A stretch of 64,000 nt of DNA. Source: Debaryomyces hansenii CBS767 (taxonomy: Eukaryota; Ascomycota; Pichiomycetes; Serinales; Debaryomycetaceae). A program made the position numbers and the translations under genes. This document shows positions 50,341 to 61,145 of this stretch, in pieces (positions within the stretch are counted from its first letter, which is position 1; every line of letters starts with the position of its first letter). The DNA lies in the NCBI RefSeq assembly GCF_000006445.2, contig NC_006049.2, positions 496,001-560,000 of the forward strand, given 5' to 3'. The notes below the pieces were generated by a model that did not search any database, was not told the DNA's origin, and saw only the letters and a list, made by a program, of their open reading frames with translations.

Positions 50341-51858
50341 ATGGCTGGTTTAGACTACCTTCTTTTCGAAGAAGCAACTGGTTATGCTATTTTCAAAGTG
50401 TTAATTCAGCAAGATGACATTTCATCTAGACTGAAGGAAGTTCAAGAAGCATCTAACGATTTGGCCAAATTTTCCAAGATGGTTGAATTAGTTTCATTTG
50501 CTCCATTCAAGGGTGCAGCCCAAGCTTTAGAAAATGCTAATGATATTTCCGAAGGGTTAGTTTCTGATTACTTGAAATCAATTTTAGAATTGAACTTACC
50601 AAAGGGTTCTTCCAAGAAGAAGATCAACTTAGGTGTTTCTGATAAAAACTTAGGTCCATCTATTAAGGAGTTCTTCCCATACGTTGATTGTTTAGCAAAC
50701 GAAACTGTTCAAGATTTCTTAAGAGGTATTAGAGTTCATGGTACCAAGTTATTGAAAGAATTACAGGAAGGTGACATTGAAAGAGCACAGTTAGGTTTAG
50801 GGCATGCTTTCTCCCGTGCTAAAGTTAAGTTTTCAGTACAAAAGAATGATAACCATATCATCCAAGCTATTGCCTTATTAGATCAATTAGATAAGGATAT
50901 TAATACTTTTGCCATGAGAGTAAAGGAATGGTACGGATGGCACTTTCCAGAATTAGCCAAAATTGTCCCTGATAATTACAATTTTGCTAGATTGACATTA
51001 TTCATTAAGGATAAAGCTTCATTGACCGATGAATCTTTGCATGATATTGCCGCATTAGTTAACGACGATTCTGCTATTGCCCAAAAGGTTATTGATAATG
51101 CGAAAATCTCTATGGGTCAAGATATCTCCGAGCAAGATATGGAAAACGTCGCTACTTTTGCCGAAAGGGTTGTTTCCATTTCGGAATACAGAACCAGATT
51201 ATACCAATATTTAACCGATAAAATGAATACCGTTGCTCCAAATTTAACTACTTTAATTGGTGAAGTTGTCGGTGCCAGATTAATTTCGCATGCAGGTTCT
51301 TTGACAAACTTGTCGAAACAAGCTGCTTCAACTGTTCAAATTTTAGGTGCTGAAAAGGCTTTGTTCAGAGCATTGAAGACTAAGGGAAATACACCAAAAT
51401 ACGGTTTAATGTACCATTCTTCATTTATTGGTAGAGCTTCTGCTAAGAACAAGGGTAGAATTTCCAGATACTTAGCCAACAAGTGTTCTATTGCTTCAAG
51501 AATTGATAACTATTCTGATGAGCCATCTACCGCTTTTGGTCAAATCTTAAAGAAACAAGTTGAAGAAAGGTTAAATTTCTACGATACAGGTTCTACTCCT
51601 ATGAAAAATGCTGATGCTATTAAAGAAGCTTTAGCTTTGTCTGGTGATCTTGATGAAGAAGAAGCTGGTGATGTGACTGCTGTTGCTGACTCTGAAGAAG
51701 AAACCAAGTCTTCTAAGAAAGAGAAGAAGGAAAAGAAAGAGAAGAAGGAAAAGAAGGATAAAAAGGAAAAGAAAGAGAAGAAGGAAAAGAAGGAAAAGAA
51801 GCGTAAGGCTGATGATGACGAGTCTCCAAAGAAGAAGAAGAAGAAGTCTAAGGATTAG
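50341..51858 (+). CDS. NOP56: Box C/D snoRNP core protein Nop56
   Basis: Nop56 is a scaffold of box C/D snoRNPs, which methylate ribosomal RNA in the nucleolus. The 505-aa protein has the NOP5N domain (about 5-70, FAPFKGAAQALENANDISEG) and a coiled coil (about 150-250). The Nop domain (about 250-400) shows LIGEVVGARLISHAGSLTNL and STVQILGAEKALFRALKTK. The final 50 residues are the Lys/Glu tail typical of Nop56. The opening LDYLLFEEATGYAIF separates it from Nop58. Codon use is strongly biased. Codon 31 (50431-50433) is CTG where S. cerevisiae has Leu. Confidence 0.96.
   Translation: MAGLDYLLFEEATGYAIFKVLIQQDDISSRLKEVQEASNDLAKFSKMVELVSFAPFKGAAQALENANDISEGLVSDYLKSILELNLPKGSSKKKINLGVSDKNLGPSIKEFFPYVDCLANETVQDFLRGIRVHGTKLLKELQEGDIERAQLGLGHAFSRAKVKFSVQKNDNHIIQAIALLDQLDKDINTFAMRVKEWYGWHFPELAKIVPDNYNFARLTLFIKDKASLTDESLHDIAALVNDDSAIAQKVIDNAKISMGQDISEQDMENVATFAERVVSISEYRTRLYQYLTDKMNTVAPNLTTLIGEVVGARLISHAGSLTNLSKQAASTVQILGAEKALFRALKTKGNTPKYGLMYHSSFIGRASAKNKGRISRYLANKCSIASRIDNYSDEPSTAFGQILKKQVEERLNFYDTGSTPMKNADAIKEALALSGDLDEEEAGDVTAVADSEEETKSSKKEKKEKKEKKEKKDKKEKKEKKEKKEKKRKADDDESPKKKKKKSKD
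51715..51855 (+). repeat. NOP56: Coding KEK/KKE minisatellite at the NOP56 3' end
   Basis: A purine-only run of AAGAAGGAAAAGAAAGAG-type units encodes the Lys/Glu-rich tail. The repeat stays in frame and ends just before the stop. The units are near-identical, so the length may vary between strains. Confidence 0.85.
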
Positions 51859-52132
51859 GGAAGATAAGGTGATCCAGTTGTGATTTTGATGAAGTGCAAC
51901 TTAGTTGTTTGTTTCTTTTGTTTAATTTAGATGTACTTAATTTCTTTTGTAAAGTAAATTTATTTTTATTGCATGTCAAATATATAAGATTTATAAAAAA
52001 TGAGCTCTGGTTATAGTCATGCCACCAGATAATGATGAATTCATTAATTTATCTAACTATCTATTCTATCTTCTTAGTAGTAATTATAATCACATATAAA
52101 CCTAACTAATTGGTTATACGGGAACTATGCAG

Positions 52133-52915
52133 CTATTGTGTAAGTTCAACGGATTCTTCGTGAGCAGTATCTTTTTCAACTGCTTTATAATGATCGATGA
52201 TTTCTCCTCCTTCTTCTTCTCTTGTGGACTTTTGGGAAGGATTTTCAGTCGCTCCATTAACTCCTCTAACGGCTTCAACAATTAATCGTACGGTACGAGA
52301 CAATTCGCTAGAATGATTCTTGGAATCCGGTTTTGATACTGGATAACGCTTAGCGACAAGATTTTCTAAATAATCGTTGAAAGGGGCAACTAAAGGGTCA
52401 GCAGTACTGGTGATAATTCCCTTTCCATTGTTATCATAAACCACATAGTGAAAGCGATCACGCAAATCATGTACTGTTTTTGCTGATGGTTCAATTATCG
52501 TTGCCTTAATGGTTTCATTACCATTCGAGAACATACGGCGAGAACTTTCTAAGGTTCCACTTACTGGACGAGTGAGCGGGGTCCACAAATCATAATCATA
52601 TTTTCTTAAGCTTGGGGCAACAGAGTCAAGTCTATTCAAAGCACCATCAGCAATTGGATCACCTTTATCCATGACTACCTTAATTGGGTTTGTATTTCTA
52701 ATCACTTGATAAGTTGGAGCAATATTAGTCGCACATTGTCTGGCTAACGGAATCATAAAAATAATATCCCTTGTCGAATTCACAAGAGAGTACAGTCTAA
52801 AATGACTCAAAAATTGTTTTTGCAGACATGGACTAATAGGATTTTCTGCCTTACTATCACCAGAATGCTCAATAGTTGAGAGAGTATCGATATTAGCAGA
52901 CATTGTAATTAGCAA
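52133..52915 (-). CDS. Probable lipid-droplet (perilipin-like) protein
   Basis: The 260-aa protein resembles the fungal Pet10/Sps4/Oil1 group, coat proteins of lipid droplets, by pattern only. The marks are a YSLVNSTRDIIFMIPLAR segment, VVMDKGDPIADGALNRLDSVAPSLRKYDYD (its DKGDPIADGALNRLDSVAP core), amphipathic helices in the middle, and a charged, disordered C-terminus. There is no signal peptide or membrane helix. Met5 at 52903 is an equally good start. If the assignment is wrong it remains a conserved-looking protein of unknown role. A 1.8-kb gene-free gap lies upstream. Confidence 0.5.
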   Translation of the reverse strand: MLITMSANIDTLSTIEHSGDSKAENPISPCLQKQFLSHFRLYSLVNSTRDIIFMIPLARQCATNIAPTYQVIRNTNPIKVVMDKGDPIADGALNRLDSVAPSLRKYDYDLWTPLTRPVSGTLESSRRMFSNGNETIKATIIEPSAKTVHDLRDRFHYVVYDNNGKGIITSTADPLVAPFNDYLENLVAKRYPVSKPDSKNHSSELSRTVRLIVEAVRGVNGATENPSQKSTREEEGGEIIDHYKAVEKDTAHEESVELTQ

Positions 52916-54730
52916 AAATAAAATAGGAAATAAGAAAACTTCCTTCGAGATCCTAATGTTTCCAAAAAAAAGTCTAAATTCAGTAAAGTTTTAATTGTTT
53001 ATGTGCTTCTTGCTTTATATATGTTCCTTTTAGTGTTTGCCTATTTGATTGCAAAAAAAAATCACATGAAGTGCGGCCACAATATTAACTTCAGATGTAC
53101 GATTATCACAAACTAATATGATCATATTAAGCTGACTAAAGATATACATTATCAGAAGACGTAAAGTTATTACAAATATGCCAAAGATAAAGATAGAATA
53201 AGTATGTCTTGGCTCATATCTTCAATACTTTGAAATCACATCATTGTGTGCAAAAATCTCTGGACAGATATTTTATGCTAGAATCGAGCATGCATCTCTC
53301 GAACTTATATACTCATATTAGCAGCCATTATGTAAAACATCATACAAACACGGTCATTAAATCTTTATTTTAAGTAACAATAGGTGATCTATCCATTTTT
53401 CCTGAACCTCCTATATGATTTAATAAATCATGTACATGTAAGTCATAATATTATTCTTAATTATACCAAATATTATTAAGAAATAATAACCATCAAAGAA
53501 AACTTAAATATATTAAGCAGTAGATTTCAGTAAATGGTAGACTTTTTAACTCATGTTGAACCGAAGAGGTTGCGAAATTTAATTATTGGCTAATATGTGT
53601 AGGTGGGTCACACATATGGTCTTTTACCGCATAGTCTGAATGATGACAGTAAGCTTCAATAATTACAAGCTTAACTTCCGTAGGTGAATGTTAAAAAAAA
53701 ATTTACACACAAGGCATAAACCAGATTAGAAAGTTCTTTGGTTCGGTTTTTGAAGACATAGTAATGAAATCGGGAACGTGTTAACCAACGAAAGAAATTT
53801 AGAAATACAACATCATTCAAACCAGCGTAAGAATAAATCGTATTATAAATCGGACCATATCTCCAAACTTTTTATAAGTAAGCCACTAAATATTTACTTA
53901 CTCATTACTCTTATAGCGCAAAATGCGACAACATAGTCCCTGGTTTTGATAAGGCTCCAAATTTTAAAACTAATCCAAGGAATTGTTTATTCTAAGCTCC
54001 ATTGTCTGAATTTAGAATACTACTATAACTAACAATACTAGATTAACTCTTCCTCTATAGAAATTACAAGTAGAATATTATTTATTTTTCTTTCAAGTCT
54101 CCATCTTGCGAAAGGCCATAAAATCCCAAATAGTTGTTCATACTATGACTATTCAATGAATGAAATTGACTAAGCGAAACTAGTGGCTCCAAGTTATCTT
54201 CGGTTGATACTGTTTTTATCATTACTGAGTATCGGATTGTAAGAATTCGTGCCAGAATATCGCCCTTTTACCCTTGAATTTAATAGCTATACCAACATTA
54301 TAAGACTGGGAAGAAATCTGTTTTCAAAACGATATGTAGAGTTCTTCTGCTGTTTTTCTAGCTTATTAAATTCCTCATTCATTTCTCGCTTTGTTCCATC
54401 CATACTCTCTCCATCAGCCGGAAACGTGAGTCAAAAAATAACAAGATTCGATTCATACTCTCATTTCCTAAGTCCTCCATTTGTCCTTGCTGGGTTCCCC
54501 CCTCCAGAGTTAAATAAACATAATCATTAATTTGTTTCATGTTTCGATGTAGCTAGACTTATGATCTTTATAAGAATTACAACTTTAACTTCGTGATATC
54601 CAGGACTATTGGAAAAAGTTAGAGCAAATTAATCATATTTACTTTCATGCATATTTGCTTCAGGCTATTTTGATAGCAATACTAGAGCGTAAATTTCATT
54701 ATCTAAATAATCTAATTATAATCTAGCTCA
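52916..54730. other. Gene-free gap of 1.8 kb
   Basis: I see no convincing gene. The sequence is AT-rich with scattered short repeats. One compact hairpin, ATATGTGT (53593-53600) with ACACATAT (53610-53617), has a 9-nt GC-rich loop. A 93-codon frame at 54249-54530 shows no domain and was rejected. Confidence 0.4.
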
Positions 54731-55879
54731 TCAAATATAGAATTCATCTGATGAAGGGGAACTTGTATAATTTTCCATTGCAGAATCAAGATGATTGACG
54801 ATTTCTTGACTCACTGCTTCATAATCAAATTCCTTAAAATTATTCAAGTAATCAGGATCTTGTTTTACATGAATAATTCCTGGTGAATTCCCTAGACTGC
54901 TCTCACTTGTCTGATGTCTTTTTATATCTTCTGTAGCATAATTTTCTTCCTCACTTAATTGACTGGATTTTCTTTTTCTGTCTTCTAACTCAGGAGTATC
55001 ACTACTGTTGGCGACTCTTTTGATTCCATTATCTTCATCTTCAATGCTTCTATCTGTACTTGGAAGTGTATTGAGCAAAAAAGTATCATTGTTGAGCCAG
55101 CCTTCCCTTATTTGTCTCACCATAATTAAACCACGGTGCCTAATACCTGCACTGGCACTTCTAATATCACTTACAACAATGCCAATCTTATCTGAGTCGA
55201 GCTTTTCCCTTTCCTCATGGGCCAACTTGGAAAGGATGCCCGCCTGGACTTCGTTTTCTCTTCCTTTTCCAAAGAATAACCTGTCATACACTGCCAAATA
55301 GTATATTTCATTCAAAATTCTTAGTGTAATGGGGTATTTGAATTCCAAAACACTTGTTCGTAATTTCAAAGCTTGTATATCAAATAAGGGATTGCGTACG
55401 ATGTTTATAAGTACATTAATTCTACTATCCTTGTCCAAATGATCCGGTTCGATATGATTTACTCTCGCAGGCCACCACGGTGGTTTGGAAGTGTTATAAA
55501 ATTTGTAAGGATAAAGGGCTTGTTTTTTGGGTTCCGCAACTTTAATCCATTCTTTTGCAATTGTCTTGCAAACAGCCTGACTTAACGAGCTCATTAAATC
55601 GTAGTACTGATCGAATAATTGAAGCGTCGATCTCTTCGAGATTTCTAACAAGTAGCATTCCTTTAGAACAGGTTTAATCTCGCAGATGTTATCTTCATAC
55701 CTTTCATTTCCATCAACGATAATTGACCGCAAATGGTTTATCTTCTCTCTGTCAAAGTTAGAAGAATTGAATATTTCAAATTTCGAATGTAAATCAATAC
55801 TTTTTGTAATTAGAACAAAGCTTGTTCCATATTGCGAATTAATCTCCTCAAGAGACTTGATAATTTTAGTGACACTCAT
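54731..55879 (-). CDS. DUF2841 (YDR124W-like) helical-bundle protein
   Basis: The 382-aa protein contains the fungal domain PF11001, seen in S. cerevisiae YDR124W and in a subtelomeric Aspergillus cluster gene. The core (about 100-175) reads WIKVAEPKKQALYPYKFYN, then PPWWPARVNHIEPDHLDKDSRINVLINI (key part WWPARVNHIEPDHLDK). The function is unknown; regulators of development are among its filamentous relatives. The C-terminal third (about 265-382) is acidic, Ser-rich and disordered, with a basic KRKSSQ patch that could be a nuclear signal. It is flanked by a large gap on one side and the sugar-permease region on the other. Confidence 0.75.
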   Translation of the reverse strand: MSVTKIIKSLEEINSQYGTSFVLITKSIDLHSKFEIFNSSNFDREKINHLRSIIVDGNERYEDNICEIKPVLKECYLLEISKRSTLQLFDQYYDLMSSLSQAVCKTIAKEWIKVAEPKKQALYPYKFYNTSKPPWWPARVNHIEPDHLDKDSRINVLINIVRNPLFDIQALKLRTSVLEFKYPITLRILNEIYYLAVYDRLFFGKGRENEVQAGILSKLAHEEREKLDSDKIGIVVSDIRSASAGIRHRGLIMVRQIREGWLNNDTFLLNTLPSTDRSIEDEDNGIKRVANSSDTPELEDRKRKSSQLSEEENYATEDIKRHQTSESSLGNSPGIIHVKQDPDYLNNFKEFDYEAVSQEIVNHLDSAMENYTSSPSSDEFYI

Positions 55880-56196
55880 ATGATATAGTTTTTAGTATTT
55901 TCCTTAATATACATCACTAAATAACGAGTATTGCAGAATTCATTCATATTTATGTAGTTACTGATATCTGGTTTCATATATGTTCAAGATATTGGAGTTT
56001 GCAATTTGTTGCAAAATCGGTAACAATTTAGTGCAATGTTTCAATTTTGTTGCATTGCGCCATTATTGGTACGATATTGAAATATTATATTTATAAATCT
56101 AGGACTGGAAAGTATGAATCGTGCATTTATACTTAATCGAAGTATAGTCTCTATGGTCAACATATAAAGAACTATTTAAAAAGAATTAAACTATTA
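55880..56196. promoter_or_regulatory. Promoter of the DUF2841 gene
   Basis: TTTGTTGCA occurs twice (56005-56013 and 56046-56054) within a TGCAA-rich patch. Nothing else is seen. Confidence 0.35.
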
Positions 56197-57783
56197 TTAA
56201 ACATTTTCGATATGATCAAAAGAAATTTTGGATTTTGGTTCAGCGATGGCAACTAATTCAGGTGGTTCATCACCAAAAACTTTGCAAACTTCTTCCAAAG
56301 TGTATCCAGATGTTTCAGGAAAGAAAAAGAATACAAGAATTAGTTCAACCACGAGAATGCAACAGTAGACAATGTAGTACTTCCATTCAATAGCATCCAT
56401 GGCAATTGGATTGACAAACCCATTGTAGATCAACACGATGTTATTTGTAACTTGCATGATATTAATACCCTTCGCTCTTTGATTATATGGTAAAATTTCA
56501 GTTAAATACAAGTAAGGCAAACCATTAGCACCGATATTATAGGCCAAGTAAAAGAAGAAAATCATTGCAAGTACACCATTACCTAGCGATTTTTCTTCAA
56601 AACCACGTTGCTGGTTAATTGCTGATAATATTGTCCAAATAACATAACTGACTAACATGAATGAAATCGATGTTAAGAACAAGGTTCTTCTTCTGAACCT
56701 ATTAACAACCACTGCAACAGACATGGCAGTTACCATATTATAAACCATCAATCCACCATTAATCTCTAATTGGTCAGTTTCACCAGTGATACCAATAGAG
56801 TTCAAAACCAAGTTTAAATAATACGACACTAAACCATTACCTGAAAGTTGCATAATTGTTGGCACCAAAATACAGATGAATAAACGTTTACGGTTGGCAG
56901 GTGTCTTGAAGAAATCAGTGTAGCGAGTGTGAGCAGAAATCTTTTCCATTTCAAGAGCAGCACGAATTTCTTGAACTTCAAATTTAACTAATGCAATAGA
57001 CTCTGGATCTTGTGCATTCCCTACGTGGTGCTTCATTAAGATGGCTTCAGCTTGTTCAATTTTACCCTTATTAATTAAGTATCTTGGCGACTCTGGAACC
57101 ATCCAGAATAATGCGAGCTGAACAACGGCTAATGCTCCTTGTAAATACGAAGGAATTCTCCAGCAATATTCGTTATCAATGACCCTCGTGCCGTAGGTAA
57201 CCCATGCAGCAATTACAGCACCAAGGTACCAGCAAGTATTGTAGAATGTGGTTGCGACTTGTCTATGGGTTGGATATGCAATCTCCGAGATCAAGGAAGG
57301 GGAGGAGATCGTTGCAGTACAACTACCAAAACCTATAATCATTCTTGAAATTAAGAAGAATGCATAATTAGTAGAAGCACCCTGCAATATAGCACCCACC
57401 ACAGTTAAGGTCTGACCAACCACAATACCAAATCTTCTTCCAAATCTGTCACTAATATAAGGACCAAACCATATAGTCAAAAGACTACCAAAAATAGTAC
57501 CGTTAGATAATGCACCTAGAATATACCCTGTGGGGTGTCCCATAGAGTCCTGCCAAAACGATAATGATTGCAACCCATTTAACATAGAGCCATCATATCC
57601 ATTGTTAGTTGATGTCAAAGAAATCAAGAAAATACAGAAATTAAGGTACCTCAAGTGAGGAACCTTGTACCATGGAATATCATTGTACTTAATTTCACCA
57701 TCTGTTACTACATCCGCATCCTTTTCCCGTCCATCGATTGATACAGCTTCCACTATTGTTTCTGTCTTTACTTGGCCTCCCAT
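56197..57783 (-). CDS. LAC12-like MFS sugar permease
   Basis: This is a plasma-membrane sugar/proton symporter of the major facilitator family. The 528-aa protein has a cytosolic N-terminus of about 45 residues, 12 predicted membrane helices, and the sugar-porter signatures DRFGRRFGIVVGQ (loop 2-3), PESPRYLINKGK (after helix 6) and PETSGYTLEEVCKVFG (C-terminus). The N-terminal YLNFCIFLISLTSTNNGYDGSMLNGLQSL matches the lactose/cellobiose permease (Lac12-type) branch rather than hexose HXTs; its diagnostic core is GYDGSMLNGLQ. A close paralogue starts at 62872, and a GH5 glycosidase lies between them. The transported sugar is inferred to be an oligosaccharide or glycoside. Confidence 0.9.
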   Translation of the reverse strand: MGGQVKTETIVEAVSIDGREKDADVVTDGEIKYNDIPWYKVPHLRYLNFCIFLISLTSTNNGYDGSMLNGLQSLSFWQDSMGHPTGYILGALSNGTIFGSLLTIWFGPYISDRFGRRFGIVVGQTLTVVGAILQGASTNYAFFLISRMIIGFGSCTATISSPSLISEIAYPTHRQVATTFYNTCWYLGAVIAAWVTYGTRVIDNEYCWRIPSYLQGALAVVQLALFWMVPESPRYLINKGKIEQAEAILMKHHVGNAQDPESIALVKFEVQEIRAALEMEKISAHTRYTDFFKTPANRKRLFICILVPTIMQLSGNGLVSYYLNLVLNSIGITGETDQLEINGGLMVYNMVTAMSVAVVVNRFRRRTLFLTSISFMLVSYVIWTILSAINQQRGFEEKSLGNGVLAMIFFFYLAYNIGANGLPYLYLTEILPYNQRAKGINIMQVTNNIVLIYNGFVNPIAMDAIEWKYYIVYCCILVVELILVFFFFPETSGYTLEEVCKVFGDEPPELVAIAEPKSKISFDHIENV

Positions 57784-59714
57784 GTTCTGCTTAAGTTAAC
57801 TATTGATATTTATGGAGAGTGATTATTCAACTACATATTCCAGTCAAAATATTCATGTCTATTTATATTTCTTAACTCTCGTTCTGCTTAAGATGCAACT
57901 AGCGTATATACATATTACATTCTCCTCTTTGAATATCGTATCCATCACTCATGCTAATTCCAAGGATGGAGTCATTGCCCCACTCTCCATGAATCGATAT
58001 GAATTACAATTACATTCATTAATTTGTTGACCAATTTCGGAACCTATTCCTAATCTGTCTTACCTCCGAGAGACGTAGAGTACAATAGCGTCTCCACAAA
58101 ATCTTAAAAAATAGCCATGCATAATAGCCATTTCAAGAATTTTCCGGTACTGGAATGACATTATTTTATTTCATCACATAAACAATTTCATCAATATTAC
58201 GTTACATAAACAATTTAAAAACTATCGTATAATACATTATTACGTTCCTACACAACTATCGTAAATAAGTTGGGTTAGAAAAGAAAGAACGATTAACACA
58301 CAAAAATAGGCGCATGAATTTGGGTTAGGCAAATTTAACATGGCCAAAAAGAAACCTCATATGATCAATTCCACTTGTTAAGCATACTATTAGGTAGAGT
58401 GGACAATGTAATAACCGCATCCATGGTAAGTTTATTGCAAAAATTATTGTAGACTAACACATTCAATAAACAGCACGGTGTTAATATTTTAATCTTATTG
58501 GTATAATGAGATTTGCGTGATATACAAGAAAAATTAGTCCGCCTACAACAATATTGTAACATTGTAATCTAACTAAAGAAAGAAAGTTGTTACCAGAATA
58601 CTTCTACCAGGTTCTCTTCTCATCAATATTGGATCGATAGTTAGTGTCAGACTACAATGCCTAGAAATTTGAGTTGAAAATGACTTTTTTTCGATAATTG
58701 TACTGAAATAAGACCCGATGACTACTAAAAGTCTTGGTAGGGTAATTTCGATACACTTTATCTAATGAAGAACAAATTGTTCAAATTATATTCTTGGGTT
58801 AAGTTTAACTCAAATATAGGATATAAATTGCCAAACCCAAAAAGAGTATCCAACCCGCCTAGTACATGGTAATGTAATTTATCCATTACACCCTCAAGAG
58901 TTTCAACGATAGTCAGATTCATCACCGAATCCGGGAATCTATTATAGAATTTAAAGAAACTCCGAATACGCAAATTAAGGTATACCCCGACATGGAAAAT
59001 TTTGGAACGTCGTTGTATTGGCAATTGTGGTTATGCTCGTCTACAGCTTTTTTTAAGCTAACTTGAAAAATAGCTACTATTATGTTTCGTTCATTCACTA
59101 TCACCCAGGAGATTACTTGAGTATCGTTAGATCAAATTTCTACATGGCTTCCTTGTGTAAATTTACAACTTGGTTCAAGCATTTAAAAAGAACTAAAATA
59201 TAACTATAGATCTTAACATAGTTTAACGTTACCAGCTATTTTATTTTCTGCTTTCTACTCAATCACAAGGTGTTAGGCAGATAAACTGCATAACGATCCC
59301 TTGTTGATGTACATTCCCCCGCAAATCTAAATGATTATTTTTAAAGCATTGAGCATCGGCATTCGGTCGGATAGGTTTCCTAAATAGCAGTGATCATTCA
59401 GAACACCACCTTTTTCAAACTTTTGAATACTGAACCGAACTCTAAATAAAACACCGTCCTCGATAATCGTGGGGAAAGCAAATTGGAGATACGACCAACA
59501 GTACCTAAAATGGATGTGTAACCTTAATTTTTATATTCTTCGGTATATATTTACTCCATTAAGAATATATGTCTCGCACATAGCACATATACAGTGTTAT
59601 TTAAATCGAGTACCATACTAAGAGGAAAACCAGAATCAAATATATATATAAACAATAACAAGCATCCATAGATTTTAGTCGCAATAATCAAGTAGATTAA
59701 TATCAAAATTAAAA
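57784..59714. other. Divergent gap between permease and GH5 gene, with possible gene remnant
   Basis: This 1.9 kb serves as promoter region for both neighbours. On the minus strand two overlapping frames (59104-58922 and 59024-58758) read like pieces of one degraded protein; the last contains TIVETLEGVMDKLHYHVLGG. I cannot name a parent. Short direct repeats of ACATAAACAATTT occur at 58175-58187 and 58204-58216. Confidence 0.4.
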
Positions 59715-61145
59715 ATGGGATTTTTAAAAGTAAAGGGAACAAAAATTGTTGATGAAAACGAAAAGTTAGTAGTCCTCAAAGGTGCAGCCACTGGTGGCCA
59801 TCTTAATATGGAGAACTTTATTACTGGGTATCCTGGACACGAGACCGAACATAAAAAGGTAATCGAAAATACAATTGGTAAAGAAAAAAGTGACTTTTTC
59901 TTTAATAAATTCTATGAATACTTTTGGACTGAAGATGATGCTAAGTTTTTCAAGCAGTTGGGCTTGAACTGTTTGAGAATTCCTTTCAATTATAGACATT
60001 TCATTAACGATGAAGGAGACTTATTTGATGTGAAAGATATAGGGTTTAAAAGATTAGATGCTATCATTGACACTTGCTCAAAACATGGAATCTACACTAT
60101 TTTGGATTTGCATTCAGCCCCAGGAGGTCAAAACCAAGATTGGCATAGTGATTCGGGAATACATAAGTCTCTTTTCTGGGAGTTTAAGGTTTTTCAAGAT
60201 GCTATAGTTAATCTTTGGATCAAGATTGCTACGTATTATCAACATCATGAGTACGTTGCAGGATATAATTTCTTGAACGAACCTGCAGTTTCAGATCATA
60301 GTAAATTGATAAAATACTATGAAAGATTAGAAAAGGAAGTAAGGAAAGTAGATCCAAACCATATTTTGTTCCTTGATGGTAATACATATGCCATGGATTT
60401 CCGCCAATTCCCTAATGAAGTTCTTCCAAATACGGTATACGCTATCCATGATTATTCTCTTTATGGTTTTCCATCTAATGACAATGACTTATACAAAGGA
60501 AATAAGGAACAAAAGGATAAGCTCAAGAGCCAATATGAACGTAAAATTGAGTACATGAGGGATCGCAATGTCCCAGTTTGGAATGGTGAATTTGGCCCGG
60601 TTTATGCTTCTGATTTCAGAGGAGACAAGGATCCTGATTTGACTAATTTGGCACGGTATCAAGTCCTAAAGGATCAATTAGAAGTATATAAAAGTGGTGA
60701 TCCATCTGGGGACAAGTCTCCAATTAGTTGGTCCATCTGGTTATACAAGGATATTGGATTTCAAGGTATGACATATGTATCCCCAGAATCAAAGTGGTAC
60801 AGTCTTTTCGGAAAGTGGCTTGCAAAGAAAAAGGATTTAGGTCTTGATAGATGGGGTAATGATATTGATCCAAATAATGCCAAGTTATACACAGACTTAG
60901 AAAACCACATATTGTCTAATGTACCTGAGAAACATCGTAAAGCCCTTTACCCACATAATTGGACTGTGAAGGACTACCTTGCAAGGGTCACTAACGAAAT
61001 GTTGTTTAGTCAGTATGCTCAACATGAATACGCAGATTACTTTAAAGATTTAAGTTTCGAGCAGTTAGATGAATTGGCAGCCTGTTTTAAATTCGAGAAC
61101 GTTGAGAAAAGACAAGAATTAAATAACATTTTGAGTAATTATTAA
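59715..61145 (+). CDS. Intracellular glycoside hydrolase, GH5 family
   Basis: The 476-aa enzyme belongs to the GH5 TIM-barrel retaining glycosidases. Catalytic acid/base Glu189 is in YNFLNEPAV and nucleophile Glu292 in WNGEFGPV. Other markers are LRIPFNYRHF, DLHSAPGGQNQDWHSD and HDYSLYGF. There is no signal peptide, so it should act in the cytosol. A C-terminal extension of about 100 residues (from LDRWGNDIDP) is helical. Similar CUG-clade genes are annotated as endoglucanases (EGC type) next to permeases; true substrates are unproven and could be beta-glucosides. It sits between two paralogous Lac12-like permeases, which suggests uptake followed by intracellular hydrolysis. Confidence 0.88.
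   Translation: MGFLKVKGTKIVDENEKLVVLKGAATGGHLNMENFITGYPGHETEHKKVIENTIGKEKSDFFFNKFYEYFWTEDDAKFFKQLGLNCLRIPFNYRHFINDEGDLFDVKDIGFKRLDAIIDTCSKHGIYTILDLHSAPGGQNQDWHSDSGIHKSLFWEFKVFQDAIVNLWIKIATYYQHHEYVAGYNFLNEPAVSDHSKLIKYYERLEKEVRKVDPNHILFLDGNTYAMDFRQFPNEVLPNTVYAIHDYSLYGFPSNDNDLYKGNKEQKDKLKSQYERKIEYMRDRNVPVWNGEFGPVYASDFRGDKDPDLTNLARYQVLKDQLEVYKSGDPSGDKSPISWSIWLYKDIGFQGMTYVSPESKWYSLFGKWLAKKKDLGLDRWGNDIDPNNAKLYTDLENHILSNVPEKHRKALYPHNWTVKDYLARVTNEMLFSQYAQHEYADYFKDLSFEQLDELAACFKFENVEKRQELNNILSNY

Noticed and set aside
53639..53720. Possible C/D-box snoRNA (ATGATGA at 53639)
   Set aside because: No D box (CTGA) at a suitable distance and no terminal stem.
54249..54530. 93-codon open frame in the 1.8-kb gap
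   Set aside because: Composition is random-like and there is no domain, signal or conserved motif.
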